Notes under the pieces: model-generated
Databases searched by the model: none
What the model saw: the letters and a program-made list of their open reading frames with translations, nothing else
Told to the model about the DNA's origin: nothing
Shown: positions 1 through 8,866 of the stretch, piece by piece
How the letters are laid out: each line of letters starts with the position of its first letter
Position numbering within the stretch: the first letter of the stretch is position 1
Translations under genes and position numbers: made by a program
Assembly: GCF_042432815.1 (NCBI RefSeq)
Contig: NZ_JBHLWM010000001.1
Location: forward strand, 558,001-622,000
Length of the DNA stretch: 64,000 nt
Direction of reading: 5' to 3'
Source of the DNA: Rhodopseudomonas telluris
Lineage (GTDB): Bacteria; Pseudomonadota; Alphaproteobacteria; Rhizobiales; Xanthobacteraceae

Positions 1-816
<816 letters not shown>

Positions 817-829
817 TCCATTATCCGCC

Positions 830-917
830 GTCATGCCCGCGCTCGTCGCGGGCATCCACGCCTTCAAGGCCGTCCACGTTCAAAGGCGTGGATGGCCGGG
901 ACAAGCCCGGCCATGAC
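830..917. repeat. Intergenic palindromic repeat
   Basis: A near-perfect inverted repeat of about 88 bp lies between the regulator and kinase genes. The arms run from GTCATGCCCGCG to CGGCCATGAC, with the central stem ATCCACGCCTT facing AAGGCGTGGAT. It overlaps the first in-frame ATG (892) of the kinase, which argues that translation starts further downstream. It belongs to the abundant palindromic repeats of this group and could act as a transcript-stabilising or attenuating hairpin between the two genes. Confidence 0.8.
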
Positions 918-930
918 GGGTGGTGGGGAG

Positions 931-2295
931 ATGGCAGCGCCTGAACGATCGACCGCCGCTGCGAAGACTGGCCTGATCGACCGCGTCGGCCCACATCTGC
1001 CGTCGCCGTTCGAGGGCGATCAGGAGGCGGCGTGGATCGAAGTGATCCGCAAGATGGACGAGGTCTATGCCGACCTCTTGCGCTACGAGACCGATCTCGA
1101 GGAGAAGAACACCGCGCTGGAAGAGGCGCAGGCCTTCATCTCCAGCGTCATCGAATCCGTCTCCGACATCCTGATCGTGTGCGACCGCAACGGCGTCGTA
1201 CTCCAGGTCAATCCCGCCGCGGTGCGGCTGCTCGGCAGCCCGGCCGATGCGCTGCTGGCGCGCTCGCTCGGCGAACTGGTCGATCCCGCCGATCGTGCGC
1301 ATATCGACGCGTTGCTGCGTGCGCCGTCGGCGGCGGAGACCGTCGCGCTGGAAATTCGCTTCGTCACCGCGACCGGCCTGTCCGATCTTTACGCCATCAA
1401 CGGCGCTACCCGCAGCGATCCCGCCGGCGCCCGCGTCGGCACGGTGCTCACCGGCCGGCCGATCGGCGAACTGCGCCGCGCCTACGAGGCGCTGCACACC
1501 GCGCACAGCGAGTTGCAGCGCGCCCAGCGCCAGCTCGTCGAGCAGGAGAAGATGGCGAGCCTCGGCCGTCTGGTCGCCGGCGTCGCCCACGAACTCAACA
1601 ATCCGATCAGCTTCATCTACGGCAACATCCACACGCTGGAGCGCTATCGTGAGCGGATGTCAGCGTATCTGACCGCGATCCATCACGGCGCCGATCCGGC
1701 CGAGGTCGATCGGCTGCGCCGCGAGCTGAAGATCGACGCGCTGCTGGCGGACTACGCGTCGTTGATCGAGGGTACGCTGGAGGGCGCGATGCGGGTCTCC
1801 GACGTGGTCAAGAATCTGCGGCGCCTCAGCTTCCCGAAGAGCGGCGAAACGCTGCGGGTCGACGTCGACCGCGTGGTGCGCACCGCCGCACGCTGGGCGG
1901 CGCGCGCCAAGCCGGGCCATGTCGCGCTCGATTTCGACATCGCGCCGGACGTCGCGGTGATCGGCAACGAGGGCCAGTTTCATCAGATCATCGTCAACCT
2001 CGTCGACAACGCGCTCGACGCCGTGCGCGGCCAGACCGAACCGCGGATCGAGATTGCGGCGAAGCGGCACGGCGGCGACGTGGTGATCACCGTCGCCGAC
2101 AACGGCGCGGGCTTCGCCGACGGGCTGATCGACAAGATCTTCGAGCCGTTCTTCACCACCAAACCGGTCGGCGAGGGGACGGGTTTGGGCCTGTGGATCA
2201 GCTACGGCATCGCCCGCGAACACGGCGGCACGCTGGCCGCAAGTAACAGGCCCGGCGGCGGCGCCGTCTTCACGCTGACGCTGGCGGCGGCGTGA
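931..2295 (+). CDS. hupT: PAS-domain sensor histidine kinase, HupT-like
   Basis: About 454 residues. There is a short coiled N-terminal segment, a PAS domain (roughly residues 55-165), a HisKA dimerisation region with the phosphoacceptor His near residue 220 (GVAHELNNPISF), and an HATPase domain with N (NLVDNALDAV), G1 (DNGAGF) and G2 (GTGLGLWI) boxes. No membrane segment is visible, so it is probably cytosolic. In Rhodobacter and Rhodopseudomonas, HupT phosphorylates HupR and takes its signal from the HupUV hydrogen sensor. I chose ATG 931 because a GGGGAG lies directly before it and the earlier ATGs (892, 913) are inside the intergenic palindrome. Confidence 0.8.
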   Translation: MAAPERSTAAAKTGLIDRVGPHLPSPFEGDQEAAWIEVIRKMDEVYADLLRYETDLEEKNTALEEAQAFISSVIESVSDILIVCDRNGVVLQVNPAAVRLLGSPADALLARSLGELVDPADRAHIDALLRAPSAAETVALEIRFVTATGLSDLYAINGATRSDPAGARVGTVLTGRPIGELRRAYEALHTAHSELQRAQRQLVEQEKMASLGRLVAGVAHELNNPISFIYGNIHTLERYRERMSAYLTAIHHGADPAEVDRLRRELKIDALLADYASLIEGTLEGAMRVSDVVKNLRRLSFPKSGETLRVDVDRVVRTAARWAARAKPGHVALDFDIAPDVAVIGNEGQFHQIIVNLVDNALDAVRGQTEPRIEIAAKRHGGDVVITVADNGAGFADGLIDKIFEPFFTTKPVGEGTGLGLWISYGIAREHGGTLAASNRPGGGAVFTLTLAAA

Positions 2296-2326
2296 GTCGT
2301 TGTGAATATGTCGAGCGGCCATGCCG

Positions 2327-2490
2327 CCTCATGGTTCGAGACGGCGCTGCGCGCCTCCTCACCATGAGGAGCTGAGGCCGTGGTTTCCTTCGTATCTGCT
2401 ACCTCTGCTACTACCGCCACCCCCACGACCTCATCCTGAGGAGCCCGGCGAAGCTCGGAGAGCGCAGCCGGGCGTCTCGAAGGATGGGCC
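2327..2490. repeat. Two adjacent intergenic palindromes (TCATGGT and CATCCTGAGG families)
   Basis: The 254-bp gap between the kinase and the hydrolase holds a stem running from CTCATGGTTCGAGACG to CCTCACCATGAGG. About 30 bp later a second unit runs from CCTCATCCTGAGGAGC to GTCTCGAAGGATGGG. Variants of the same units recur at 10161-10311, 28765-28807 and 57995-58099. No open frame here looks like a gene. The convergent position suggests they may also act as terminators. Confidence 0.75.
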
Positions 2491-2549
2491 GCGAATCCTG
2501 ACGACTCCGCTCCGGATCAGGGCGCCGAGGTTGGCAGAGACGGCGACGC

Positions 2550-3407
2550 TCACCCCAGCAGAAACTCCCTGATCAGCCGCAACACCTCGTCCGGGCGGTC
2601 GTGCTGCAGCCAGTGGCCGGCGTCGGCGATCGTTTCGGCGCGGGCCTGCGGGAAGTAGTCGGTGATTCCCGCCGCGGCGGCGTCGCGCAGGAAGCTGTCG
2701 CCGGCGAACAGCAGCAGGGTCGGGCAGATGATCCGGCGCCACAGTTCGACGTGGTCGTCGGCCCACAGCCGGTGCGGCGCCATCACCCGCTGATACGGGT
2801 CGAACTTCCAGCCGTAGCTGCCGTCGGCGTTGAGCCTGGTGCCGTGGCTGGCGAGGTGCAGCGCCAGCTCCGGAGACAGCCGCAGGTTGCGGATCTGCAT
2901 CTGGGCCGCCGCGTCGGCGAGGTCGCGATAGCGTCGCGGCGCGCGCTCTTCCAGCGCCTCGAGCTGGCCGATCCATTTCAGTGTCCGCTCGTGCACAGGC
3001 GGCTTGGTGGCTGTTGGCAATACTGTAATACCGTCCAACACGATCAGCTTGCCGACCTGTTCGGGAAAGGTGCCCGTATAGATGAGGCTCACCATGCCGC
3101 CCATCGAATGCCCGATCACCGTGATCGGGCCGCGTCCTTGCAGCACTGGTATTCTGGTGAGGTCGTAGACGTATTCGGGCAGGCTGTAGCTGCCGCCGCG
3201 CGCCCAGTCGGAATCGCCGTGGCCGCGCAGATCCGGTGCGATGACGTGGAAATCCGCGCGCAGTGCCCGCGCCAAATGGTCCCAGCTCCGCGCGTGATCG
3301 AGACCGCCGTGAACCAGGAGTAGTGGTGGCGCGGTGTCGTTGCCCCAGTCGAGATAGTGCAGGCGTAGGCCATGCGAACGATAGAATCGGCTTTCCGGAT
3401 TTTGCAT
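2550..3407 (-). CDS. Alpha/beta-fold hydrolase
   Basis: 285 residues, the usual length for a single-domain alpha/beta hydrolase. The oxyanion region (LVHGG), the nucleophile elbow GHSMGG with Ser101, an acidic residue after strand 7 (FAGDSF) and the final catalytic His near 265 (ADAGHWLQHD) are all visible. There is no signal peptide. The substrate cannot be told from sequence; relatives include esterases, epoxide hydrolases and C-C bond hydrolases of aromatic meta-cleavage pathways. It is divergent from the ArsR-type repressor at 3624, and the shared 216-bp gap holds a perfect palindrome, so the repressor may control it. Confidence 0.85.
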   Translation of the reverse strand: MQNPESRFYRSHGLRLHYLDWGNDTAPPLLLVHGGLDHARSWDHLARALRADFHVIAPDLRGHGDSDWARGGSYSLPEYVYDLTRIPVLQGRGPITVIGHSMGGMVSLIYTGTFPEQVGKLIVLDGITVLPTATKPPVHERTLKWIGQLEALEERAPRRYRDLADAAAQMQIRNLRLSPELALHLASHGTRLNADGSYGWKFDPYQRVMAPHRLWADDHVELWRRIICPTLLLFAGDSFLRDAAAAGITDYFPQARAETIADAGHWLQHDRPDEVLRLIREFLLG

Positions 3408-3505
3408 AAGGTCTCGGGCTGGACGATCAAATGATGAGGCGTAACGCGGGCTGGCGCGTCATATCGCTGGTGATGCCGCAACAACAGGCTTGCCCAGTTG
3501 AAAAT

Positions 3506-3517
3506 GTGTTGCAACAC
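3506..3517. promoter_or_regulatory. Perfect 12-bp palindrome, candidate ArsR operator
   Basis: GTGTTGCAACAC lies in the gap between the divergent hydrolase (start 3407) and the ArsR-type gene (start 3624). ArsR-family repressors usually bind imperfect 12-2-12 palindromes near their own promoter. The perfect symmetry and location support an operator role, but the motif does not match the published BigR/SqrR consensus that I remember. Confidence 0.35.
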
Positions 3518-3623
3518 TAGATTGCATCTTCGATGGTCCTGCCAGCACTGTTGATTCAAATTGATCGCAGGCTCGGCTCTCCCGAACGGGAGCGGCCGGC
3601 ACAAGTCTGCAAGGGGCTCTTCC

Positions 3624-4034
3624 ATGCCTGTGACTAAGAGAGTTCGGAAGCCGTCCGGCGGCGCGACCCCGCGCGTCGATACCAGTGAACTCCGGGAGAA
3701 TGTGCAGGTCGCCAGCGAATTCCTGAAGACGTTATCGAACGCGTCGCGGCTGCTGATGCTGTGCCAGCTGGCCGAGGGTGAGAAGTCGGTGTCCGAACTT
3801 GCGGAGCTGCTCGACGAGCGCCAGCCGACGGTGTCGCAACAATTAGCGCGGCTGCGGAGCGAGCGGCTGGTCGAGACGCGCCGCGAGGGCCAGCAGGTGT
3901 TCTATTCGCTGGCGAGCGACGAGGTCCGTAGCCTCATCCTGGCGCTGCATGCCATCTTCTGCAAGCCGGCCGGCAAGATCGCAGTGTTGCGGCCCCGTGC
4001 GGCGGCGGCCAAGAGCGCGGGAGTTCGCCGCTAG
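3624..4034 (+). CDS. ArsR-family repressor with BigR/SqrR-like cysteine pair
   Basis: 136 residues from ATG 3624, which has AAGGGG seven bases upstream; the frame also runs back to a TTG at 3561. A winged helix-turn-helix is clear (SVSELAELLDERQPTVSQQLARLR, with wing ETRREGQQVFYSL). Two cysteines, Cys47 in the first helix and Cys113 in the last, are 66 residues apart. That equals the spacing of the persulfide-forming pair Cys41/Cys107 in Rhodobacter SqrR. The ArsR metal motif CVC is absent. It is therefore more likely a sulfide/persulfide or redox sensor than an arsenic repressor. A basic tail of about 24 residues follows the last helix. Confidence 0.85.
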   Translation: MPVTKRVRKPSGGATPRVDTSELRENVQVASEFLKTLSNASRLLMLCQLAEGEKSVSELAELLDERQPTVSQQLARLRSERLVETRREGQQVFYSLASDEVRSLILALHAIFCKPAGKIAVLRPRAAAAKSAGVRR

Positions 4035-4046
4035 AAGTTGGTGCGA

Positions 4047-4439
4047 TCACTCCATCGCACAGCCGTCGAACACCGGCGCGCCGCCTTGGCGCAGGCCGAG
4101 CCAGGCGTCGATCGCGGCCTGATCGAAGCCGGCCTCACGGCGGTCGCCGGACTGGATCAGCGGGCGGCGGATCAGGATCGGCTCGGCGATCATCAGCGCG
4201 AGCGCGGCGTCTTCACTCAGCGCGGCGAGATCGAACGCGCCGGCCTTGATCTTCGGCGCCGAAGCGTTGAACCATTCGGGCACCGGCTTGTCGCCGAAGA
4301 ACGGCCGCAGCGCCGCCGCGGTCCATGGCTCGGCCAGCAGGTTGCGCACATCCAGTTCGTGGCCGGACGCGATCAGCAGCGCCTTCTGCCGCGCATTGCC
4401 GACGCAGCCGGGCTTCTCGTAGAACATCACGTGCGCCAT
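4047..4439 (-). CDS. NifO-like nitrogenase-associated protein (ArsC/Spx thioredoxin fold)
   Basis: 130 residues. The start (FYEKPGCVGNARQKALL) has the single catalytic-type Cys of the ArsC/Spx fold and matches the nitrogenase-associated NifO family, which lacks the C-x-x-C of thioredoxins. The body (LAEPWTAAALRPFFG, PVPEWFN) also fits. Members are encoded near nif or molybdenum genes and are thought to influence molybdenum partition between nitrogenase and nitrate reductase. It is 12 bp downstream of the DUF2478 gene on the same strand, so the two probably form an operon read away from the Mo-box at 5163. AGGAG lies eight bases before the ATG. Confidence 0.8.
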   Translation of the reverse strand: MAHVMFYEKPGCVGNARQKALLIASGHELDVRNLLAEPWTAAALRPFFGDKPVPEWFNASAPKIKAGAFDLAALSEDAALALMIAEPILIRRPLIQSGDRREAGFDQAAIDAWLGLRQGGAPVFDGCAME

Positions 4440-4451
4440 GGTCGCGTCTCC

Positions 4452-5012
4452 TCAGCCCGCTGCCTGATCCGATTGCGCCTCGGCGGACGACGCCGCGTCG
4501 CGCCACCAGGCGTCGAGCGCGGCGCGGTTGCAAGGCAGCTCGATGCCTGCCTCGCCGATGAAATCGCGCCAGGCGTCGACGCATTTCTCCGGCACGGCGG
4601 TGAGCAGCGGCAGACCGGCCACGATGGTCTCGGCGAATTCGGCGCGCAGGCCCTGGCCGGTCGCTTCCTGCTTGGAAAATTTGTTGATCACGACCAGCGC
4701 GACCTCGCCGGCGATCGCCCGCGTCACCGCCTGCGCGGAGTCCGCCAGCCCGGCCGCGTCGAGCTTGCATGAGCCGGCGCCGCCGCCCAGCGTCTGCGAG
4801 ATGCCGATCGCCGCGCCGGTCATCAGGTCGATCACCTGCATGTCGATCCGGCGCCCGCTGGCGTCCTTGATGTTGCGCTGGACCAGCCCGCCAAGTTTGT
4901 CACCAGCGCGCAGCCGGTCCGCTGCGAACTCGGCCAGCAGGCCGTCGACATCGTCGTCGCCGCGATAGATCACGGCAGCGATGCGGGGCGCCTCTGGTTC
5001 GGTCTGGGTCAT
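4452..5012 (-). CDS. DUF2478 family protein (molybdenum-associated, predicted P-loop-like)
   Basis: 186 residues. The sequence pattern (IAAVIYRGDDDVDGLLAEFAADR, then GGGAGSCKLDAAGLADS and VALVVINKFSKQEATG) matches DUF2478, a family related to nucleoside-triphosphatase proteins that occurs next to molybdate transport and cofactor genes. Its biochemical role is unknown to me. It is the first gene of a leftward pair with the NifO-like gene and is divergent from modD, with a ModE-type palindrome between them. AGAAGG lies before ATG 5012. Context suggests that it handles or responds to molybdenum. Confidence 0.75.
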   Translation of the reverse strand: MTQTEPEAPRIAAVIYRGDDDVDGLLAEFAADRLRAGDKLGGLVQRNIKDASGRRIDMQVIDLMTGAAIGISQTLGGGAGSCKLDAAGLADSAQAVTRAIAGEVALVVINKFSKQEATGQGLRAEFAETIVAGLPLLTAVPEKCVDAWRDFIGEAGIELPCNRAALDAWWRDAASSAEAQSDQAAG

Positions 5013-5162
5013 GGCCTGTTCCTTCTGCGGCGGATCGGCGATGCTTGCTCAGCAAGCCGCGTGCCGACGCGGCGCAACTCGTCGGTGCCGGCAAAATGCC
5101 TGATCAGCGAAGGCCTTGTCACGTGCCCCCTGCGATCGTCCGGGCTGTCGTGAACCCGACAG

Positions 5163-5186
5163 CGTTGTATAGGCCTGGACATAACG
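5163..5186. promoter_or_regulatory. Candidate Mo-box (ModE-type operator)
   Basis: CGTTGTATA, six bases, then GACATAACG: an inverted repeat with one mismatched pair, close to the ModE consensus CGNTATATA-N6-TATATAACG. It sits 52 bp before modD and 151 bp before the divergent DUF2478 gene, in an otherwise featureless 226-bp gap. Its position between three molybdenum-linked genes supports control by molybdate-loaded ModE/MopAB. Confidence 0.6.
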
Positions 5187-5238
5187 GCCGCCAACGCGGA
5201 CTTTCTGCCGCGCCATTGCCATTGCCCAAGGAGCCCGC

Positions 5239-6087
5239 ATGCCCGCCGTGACCACCGCCGAATTGGAGCGCCTGCTTGACGACGATGTGCCCTATGGCGA
5301 CCTGACCACGGACGCACTCGGCATCGGCGGGCGGGCGGGAGTGATGCAGTTCACCGCGCGCGATCCGATGGTGCTGGCGCTGGCCGAAGATGCCGCCGCG
5401 CTGCTGCGCCTCTGTGACTGCGAGGTCGAACTGATTGCGGCGTCGGGGCAGCGGTTGGCCGCCGGCGCGCCGATCCTGATCGCGCGCGGCGCGTCCTCGG
5501 GCCTGCTGCGCGGCTGGAAGGTGGCGCAGACGCTGATCGAGATCTGGTCCGGCGTTGCCACCGCGACGCGTGAGATCGTCGAGGCTGCGCGCGCGATCTC
5601 CCCCAGCATCTCGATCGCCTGCACCCGCAAGAATACGCCGGGCACCAAGCGCTTTGCCGTTGCGTCCGTGAAGGCCGGCGGCGCGGTGATGCACCGGCTC
5701 GGCCTGTCGGAGACCATCCTGGTGTTCGCCGAGCACCGCGCCTTTCTCGACGAACCACTCGCCGCCACCGTCGCACGGCTGCGCGCTGCTGCGCCGGAGA
5801 AGAAACTGATCACCGAAGTCGCCTCGGTCGAGGCGGCGCTCGCGGCCGCCGAAGCCGGCTTCGACGTCCTGCAACTGGAAAAATTCGCCCCCGCCGACGT
5901 CGCCGCACTGACCGCACAACTCGCCGCCACTCCACTACGCCCCGTCATCGCCGCCGCCGGCGGCGTCAACGCCGCCAACGCGGCCGCTTACGCGCAGGCC
6001 GGGGCCCACGTGCTCGTCACCTCCGCGCCGTATATGGCGAAGCCGCGGGACGTGCAGGTGAGGATTAGTCGGGAAGATTCAGAGTAA
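5239..6087 (+). CDS. modD: ModD, quinolinate phosphoribosyltransferase-like molybdenum-transport protein
   Basis: 282 residues, resembling NadC-type quinolinate phosphoribosyltransferase throughout. It has the N-terminal DVPYGDLTTDALG, the central WKVAQTLIEIWSGVATATREIV and CTRKNTPGTKRFAVASVKAGG, and the C-terminal barrel strands DVLQLEKF and VIAAAGGVN. The DVPYGDLT start and GGAVMHRLGLSETILVF segment are typical of ModD, encoded with molybdate transporters rather than NAD biosynthesis genes. Its precise reaction is not established. AAGGAG lies five bases before the ATG, and a candidate Mo-box lies 52 bp upstream. No modABC is visible here. Confidence 0.85.
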   Translation: MPAVTTAELERLLDDDVPYGDLTTDALGIGGRAGVMQFTARDPMVLALAEDAAALLRLCDCEVELIAASGQRLAAGAPILIARGASSGLLRGWKVAQTLIEIWSGVATATREIVEAARAISPSISIACTRKNTPGTKRFAVASVKAGGAVMHRLGLSETILVFAEHRAFLDEPLAATVARLRAAAPEKKLITEVASVEAALAAAEAGFDVLQLEKFAPADVAALTAQLAATPLRPVIAAAGGVNAANAAAYAQAGAHVLVTSAPYMAKPRDVQVRISREDSE

Positions 6088-6311
6088 CTAACAGAACATA
6101 AAGCCGCCCCCAGCCGCAGCGCGCTCCCTCTCCCGCTCGCGGGAGAGGGTTGGGCTGAGGGCGCCCCGGGCACAGTGCGTATGTGAGGGCGACGCTTACT
6201 CAGTGCCCGTGGACCCCCACCCCCGCCCCCTCCCCGCAAGGGGGAGGAGAGAAGAGCACAGCGCGCTCCTCCGCAGGCGCGAGAGGTCGCTTAGCGGCTG
6301 GGGCTTGGGCC
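6088..6311. repeat. Repeat-rich convergent gap between modD and the acyl-CoA synthetase gene
   Basis: This 224-bp gap carries GC-rich hairpins: CCCTCTCCCGCTCGCGGGAGAGGG near 6124-6147 and a CCCCTCCCCGCAAGGGGGAGG stem near 6226-6248. The second recalls the CCCTCCCC arms at 15753 and 53661. No gene is supported. As the flanking genes converge, the hairpins may act as bidirectional terminators. Confidence 0.6.
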
Positions 6312-7946
6312 TCATCCCCGCGCGTAGCTCGCCGCCCGCTCCGCGATCGTTTCGCGAAGCACCGTCTTCTGGATCTTGCCGTTGGCGTTGCGGGGCAGGG
6401 GCTCGCTGCGGATGATGATGCTCTCCGGGACCTTGTAGTCCGACATCCGCGCCGCGCAGTAGGCCGCGACGTCGCGTTCGCTGAGCTGCGCGCCATCCGT
6501 CGTCACCACGATGGCGTTGACGCGTTCGCCGAGCACCGGGTCGGGCGTGCCGATGATCGCGGTTTCCAGCACGCCGTCGATGCCGCAGATCACGTTCTCG
6601 ACTTCGGCCGAGAAGATCTTGAAGCCGCCGCGGTTGATCATGTCCTTCTTGCGGTCGAACACGCGCACGAAGCCGTCCGCATCAATCGAGCCGATATCAC
6701 CGCTGCGCCAGTAGCCGTTCACGAATTCCTTGGCGTTGGCGTCCGGGCGCTGCCAATAGCGCGGCACCACCATCGGCCCGGCGATCAGCAATTCGCCGGG
6801 CTCGCCGGGCGCGACCTCGTGATCGTCGGTATCGACCACCCGGACATGCGCATAGGGGATGACCTGCCCGACGCTGTCCATGTGACCGCGCCAAAAAGCC
6901 TGCGGCATGATGGTCGTCGGCGAGGTGGTCTCGGTCGCCCCATAGGCATTGCGGAGTTGCAGATTGGGCAGCCGCTGGCTCAGCATCTCGATGGTCGGCA
7001 CCGGCATCGGCGCGCCGCCGAAACAGCCGATCCGCCACGCCGACAGATCATGCTTGTCGAATTCCGGCGACATCGCCACCAGCGTGTAGATCGCCGGCAC
7101 CAGGATCGAATAGGTGATCTTCTCGCGGCTCGCCAGCGCCAGGAAGTCGGGCGTCTTATAGGCCTGCCGCATCAGCACCACGCAGCCGCCGGCCGCCAGC
7201 GTCGCGTAGGACACGCCGACCAGCCCGGTGACATGCGACAGCGGCACCGCGACCAGGCCGCGGTCGTGCTCCGTCAGCTCGTGCGCGCGGGCGAACGCGT
7301 AGGCCGAGTGCAGGATGCTGAGATGCGTCAGCTCCGCGCCCTTGGGCTTTCCGGTGGTGCCCGAGGTGTAGAGGATCACCGCGGTGTCGTCTTCGTGGAT
7401 CGCGGCCAGCGGCGCCTCAGCGGGCGAGGTCGCGAGCAAGTCCTCGAACGGCCGCGCACCGGCCGCAGTGCCGTGCGCCACGAAGCGATGCGCCAGCTCG
7501 GGGGCTTCCGCGGCCGACGGAATCTGATCTGCGAGCTCGGACTCGAACACCAGCAGCCTGGCGCCGCTGTTGCCGAGCAGGAAGTCCAGCTCGGCCTTGC
7601 GCTGCCGCGTGCCGATCGGGACCACCAGCGCGCCGATCCGGTTGCAGGCCAGCGTGACGGCGAGGAATTCCCAGCAATTGCCCAGAAACAGCGCGACGCG
7701 GTCGCCACGCGCGATGCCGAGCGATGCCAGCGACGCTGCGATCCTGCGGACCGAGACGTCGAGCTCGGAATAGCTGAGCATGCGGTCGTCGACGATCGCG
7801 GGACGGTCGCCGAACCGCGCGACCAGATCGTCGAACATCGCTGCCAGGGTCGGGGGCCGATCGGCGAAGCACAGCATCGTCCGGTCGCCGTAATGCGTCT
7901 CGCGACGCAGCGGGCCGCCGAGGCCGGTGTCTGCCCAGAAAGTCAT
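6312..7946 (-). CDS. AMP-forming acyl/aryl-CoA synthetase
   Basis: 544 residues. The ANL-superfamily signatures are present: the P-loop YTSGTTGKPKG (193-203), NAYGATET (A5), YWRSGDIGSIDADGFVRVFDRKKDMINRGGFKIF (A7-A8 hinge) and the C-terminal catalytic Lys near 524 (RNANGKIQK). The enzyme activates a carboxylic acid through an adenylate and transfers it to CoA. The substrate is not evident. Proximity to LigAB and a P450 hints at an aromatic or fatty acid. It is divergent from the NUDIX gene. The 201-bp gap holds a TATATAA stretch near 8105 but no other clear feature. Confidence 0.9.
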   Translation of the reverse strand: MTFWADTGLGGPLRRETHYGDRTMLCFADRPPTLAAMFDDLVARFGDRPAIVDDRMLSYSELDVSVRRIAASLASLGIARGDRVALFLGNCWEFLAVTLACNRIGALVVPIGTRQRKAELDFLLGNSGARLLVFESELADQIPSAAEAPELAHRFVAHGTAAGARPFEDLLATSPAEAPLAAIHEDDTAVILYTSGTTGKPKGAELTHLSILHSAYAFARAHELTEHDRGLVAVPLSHVTGLVGVSYATLAAGGCVVLMRQAYKTPDFLALASREKITYSILVPAIYTLVAMSPEFDKHDLSAWRIGCFGGAPMPVPTIEMLSQRLPNLQLRNAYGATETTSPTTIMPQAFWRGHMDSVGQVIPYAHVRVVDTDDHEVAPGEPGELLIAGPMVVPRYWQRPDANAKEFVNGYWRSGDIGSIDADGFVRVFDRKKDMINRGGFKIFSAEVENVICGIDGVLETAIIGTPDPVLGERVNAIVVTTDGAQLSERDVAAYCAARMSDYKVPESIIIRSEPLPRNANGKIQKTVLRETIAERAASYARG

Positions 7947-8147
7947 GCGCGTGTCCTCGTTGGTGATGGCCGCCGTGGTTCAGCCCGCGATCGGCCCGCG
8001 CCGGTTCGCCCGGCGTCGACTTCAGAATATCCCGGTAAGGCCGCCGACCGCCAGCGCAACGCGGCTGCGCATCGCCGAACCTCGTTCCCGTCATGGCCGC
8101 AGCCTATATAAACAACCGGGGTTTCAGGTCGCGAACGAGGGAGAACC

Positions 8148-8759
8148 TTGCGGACAACAGTGCTGGCGGCAGGTGGGATCGTGGTGCGAAGCGGCGGTGC
8201 GCCGCTGTTCGCGGTCGTCCGCATGCGCAAGCGCGGCGACTGGGTCCTGCCCAAGGGCAAGCTCAATGCCGGCGAAACGCCGCGCGCTGCCGCCGAGCGC
8301 GAGGCGATCGAGGAAACCGGGCATCTGGTCACGGTGCACGAATTCCTCGGCACGGTCGCTTACGAAGTCGGCGGCCGCTCCAAGGTGGTGCATTTCTGGC
8401 GAATGGACGCGGAGGCGACGCCGAGCCGGCCGCTGATGAAGGATATCCGCGCCGTCGACTGGCTGCCGCTGCACGAAGCGACGCAGCGCCTGACGCGCGG
8501 CTATGAGCAGGTCTTCCTCGCCGAGGTCGGCCCGCGCGTACTGGCCGCCGCGGCCGACGCGGCGCGCACGCCCGGCGCGATTTTGCCCGATCAACCGCCA
8601 CCGCCGACCGTGTCGTCGCCAGCGCCGGCCGACCAGCCGATCCGCGAACTTGCCGATGCGCCTTCGCTGGCGCTGGAGCAGCCGATGGACAGGGGCGAGA
8701 TCGGGCCGCGGACGAGCCTGGTGCAGCGGCTCCGTGCCTGGTGGCGTGGCCGCGAGTGA
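8148..8759 (+). CDS. NUDIX hydrolase with proline-rich C-terminal extension
   Basis: 203 residues. The N-terminal 135 residues form a NUDIX domain with an intact box (GKLNAGETPRAAAEREAIEETG pattern, fitting GX5EX7REUXEEXG), so a divalent-metal pyrophosphohydrolase is expected. The leading WVLPKG and following VHFWRM resemble diadenosine-polyphosphate or DIPP-type members. Residues from about 145 on are Pro/Ala-rich and end in RAWWRGRE, not part of the fold. The start is TTG with GAGGGAGA upstream. The next gene on this strand begins about 107 bp later; no functional link to it is obvious. Confidence 0.85.
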   Translation: MRTTVLAAGGIVVRSGGAPLFAVVRMRKRGDWVLPKGKLNAGETPRAAAEREAIEETGHLVTVHEFLGTVAYEVGGRSKVVHFWRMDAEATPSRPLMKDIRAVDWLPLHEATQRLTRGYEQVFLAEVGPRVLAAAADAARTPGAILPDQPPPPTVSSPAPADQPIRELADAPSLALEQPMDRGEIGPRTSLVQRLRAWWRGRE

Positions 8760-8866
8760 GCCGCGACGAAACAATGATTTGATTTGGCTCAATCTGCGGC
8801 TTCCGCCCCCGCCTATCGTTCGCGAAACGCCGCCGCATGGTGGCACGCGATCGGGAGGGGATGCCG

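Noticed and set aside
830..930. Translation of the kinase from ATG 892 or 913
   Set aside because: Both lie within the intergenic palindrome and lack a ribosome site; ATG 931 has one, although at short spacing.
6183..8111. 642-residue + strand frame opposite the acyl-CoA synthetase gene
   Set aside because: It runs through a repeat at its start and mirrors a clear ANL-family gene on the other strand.
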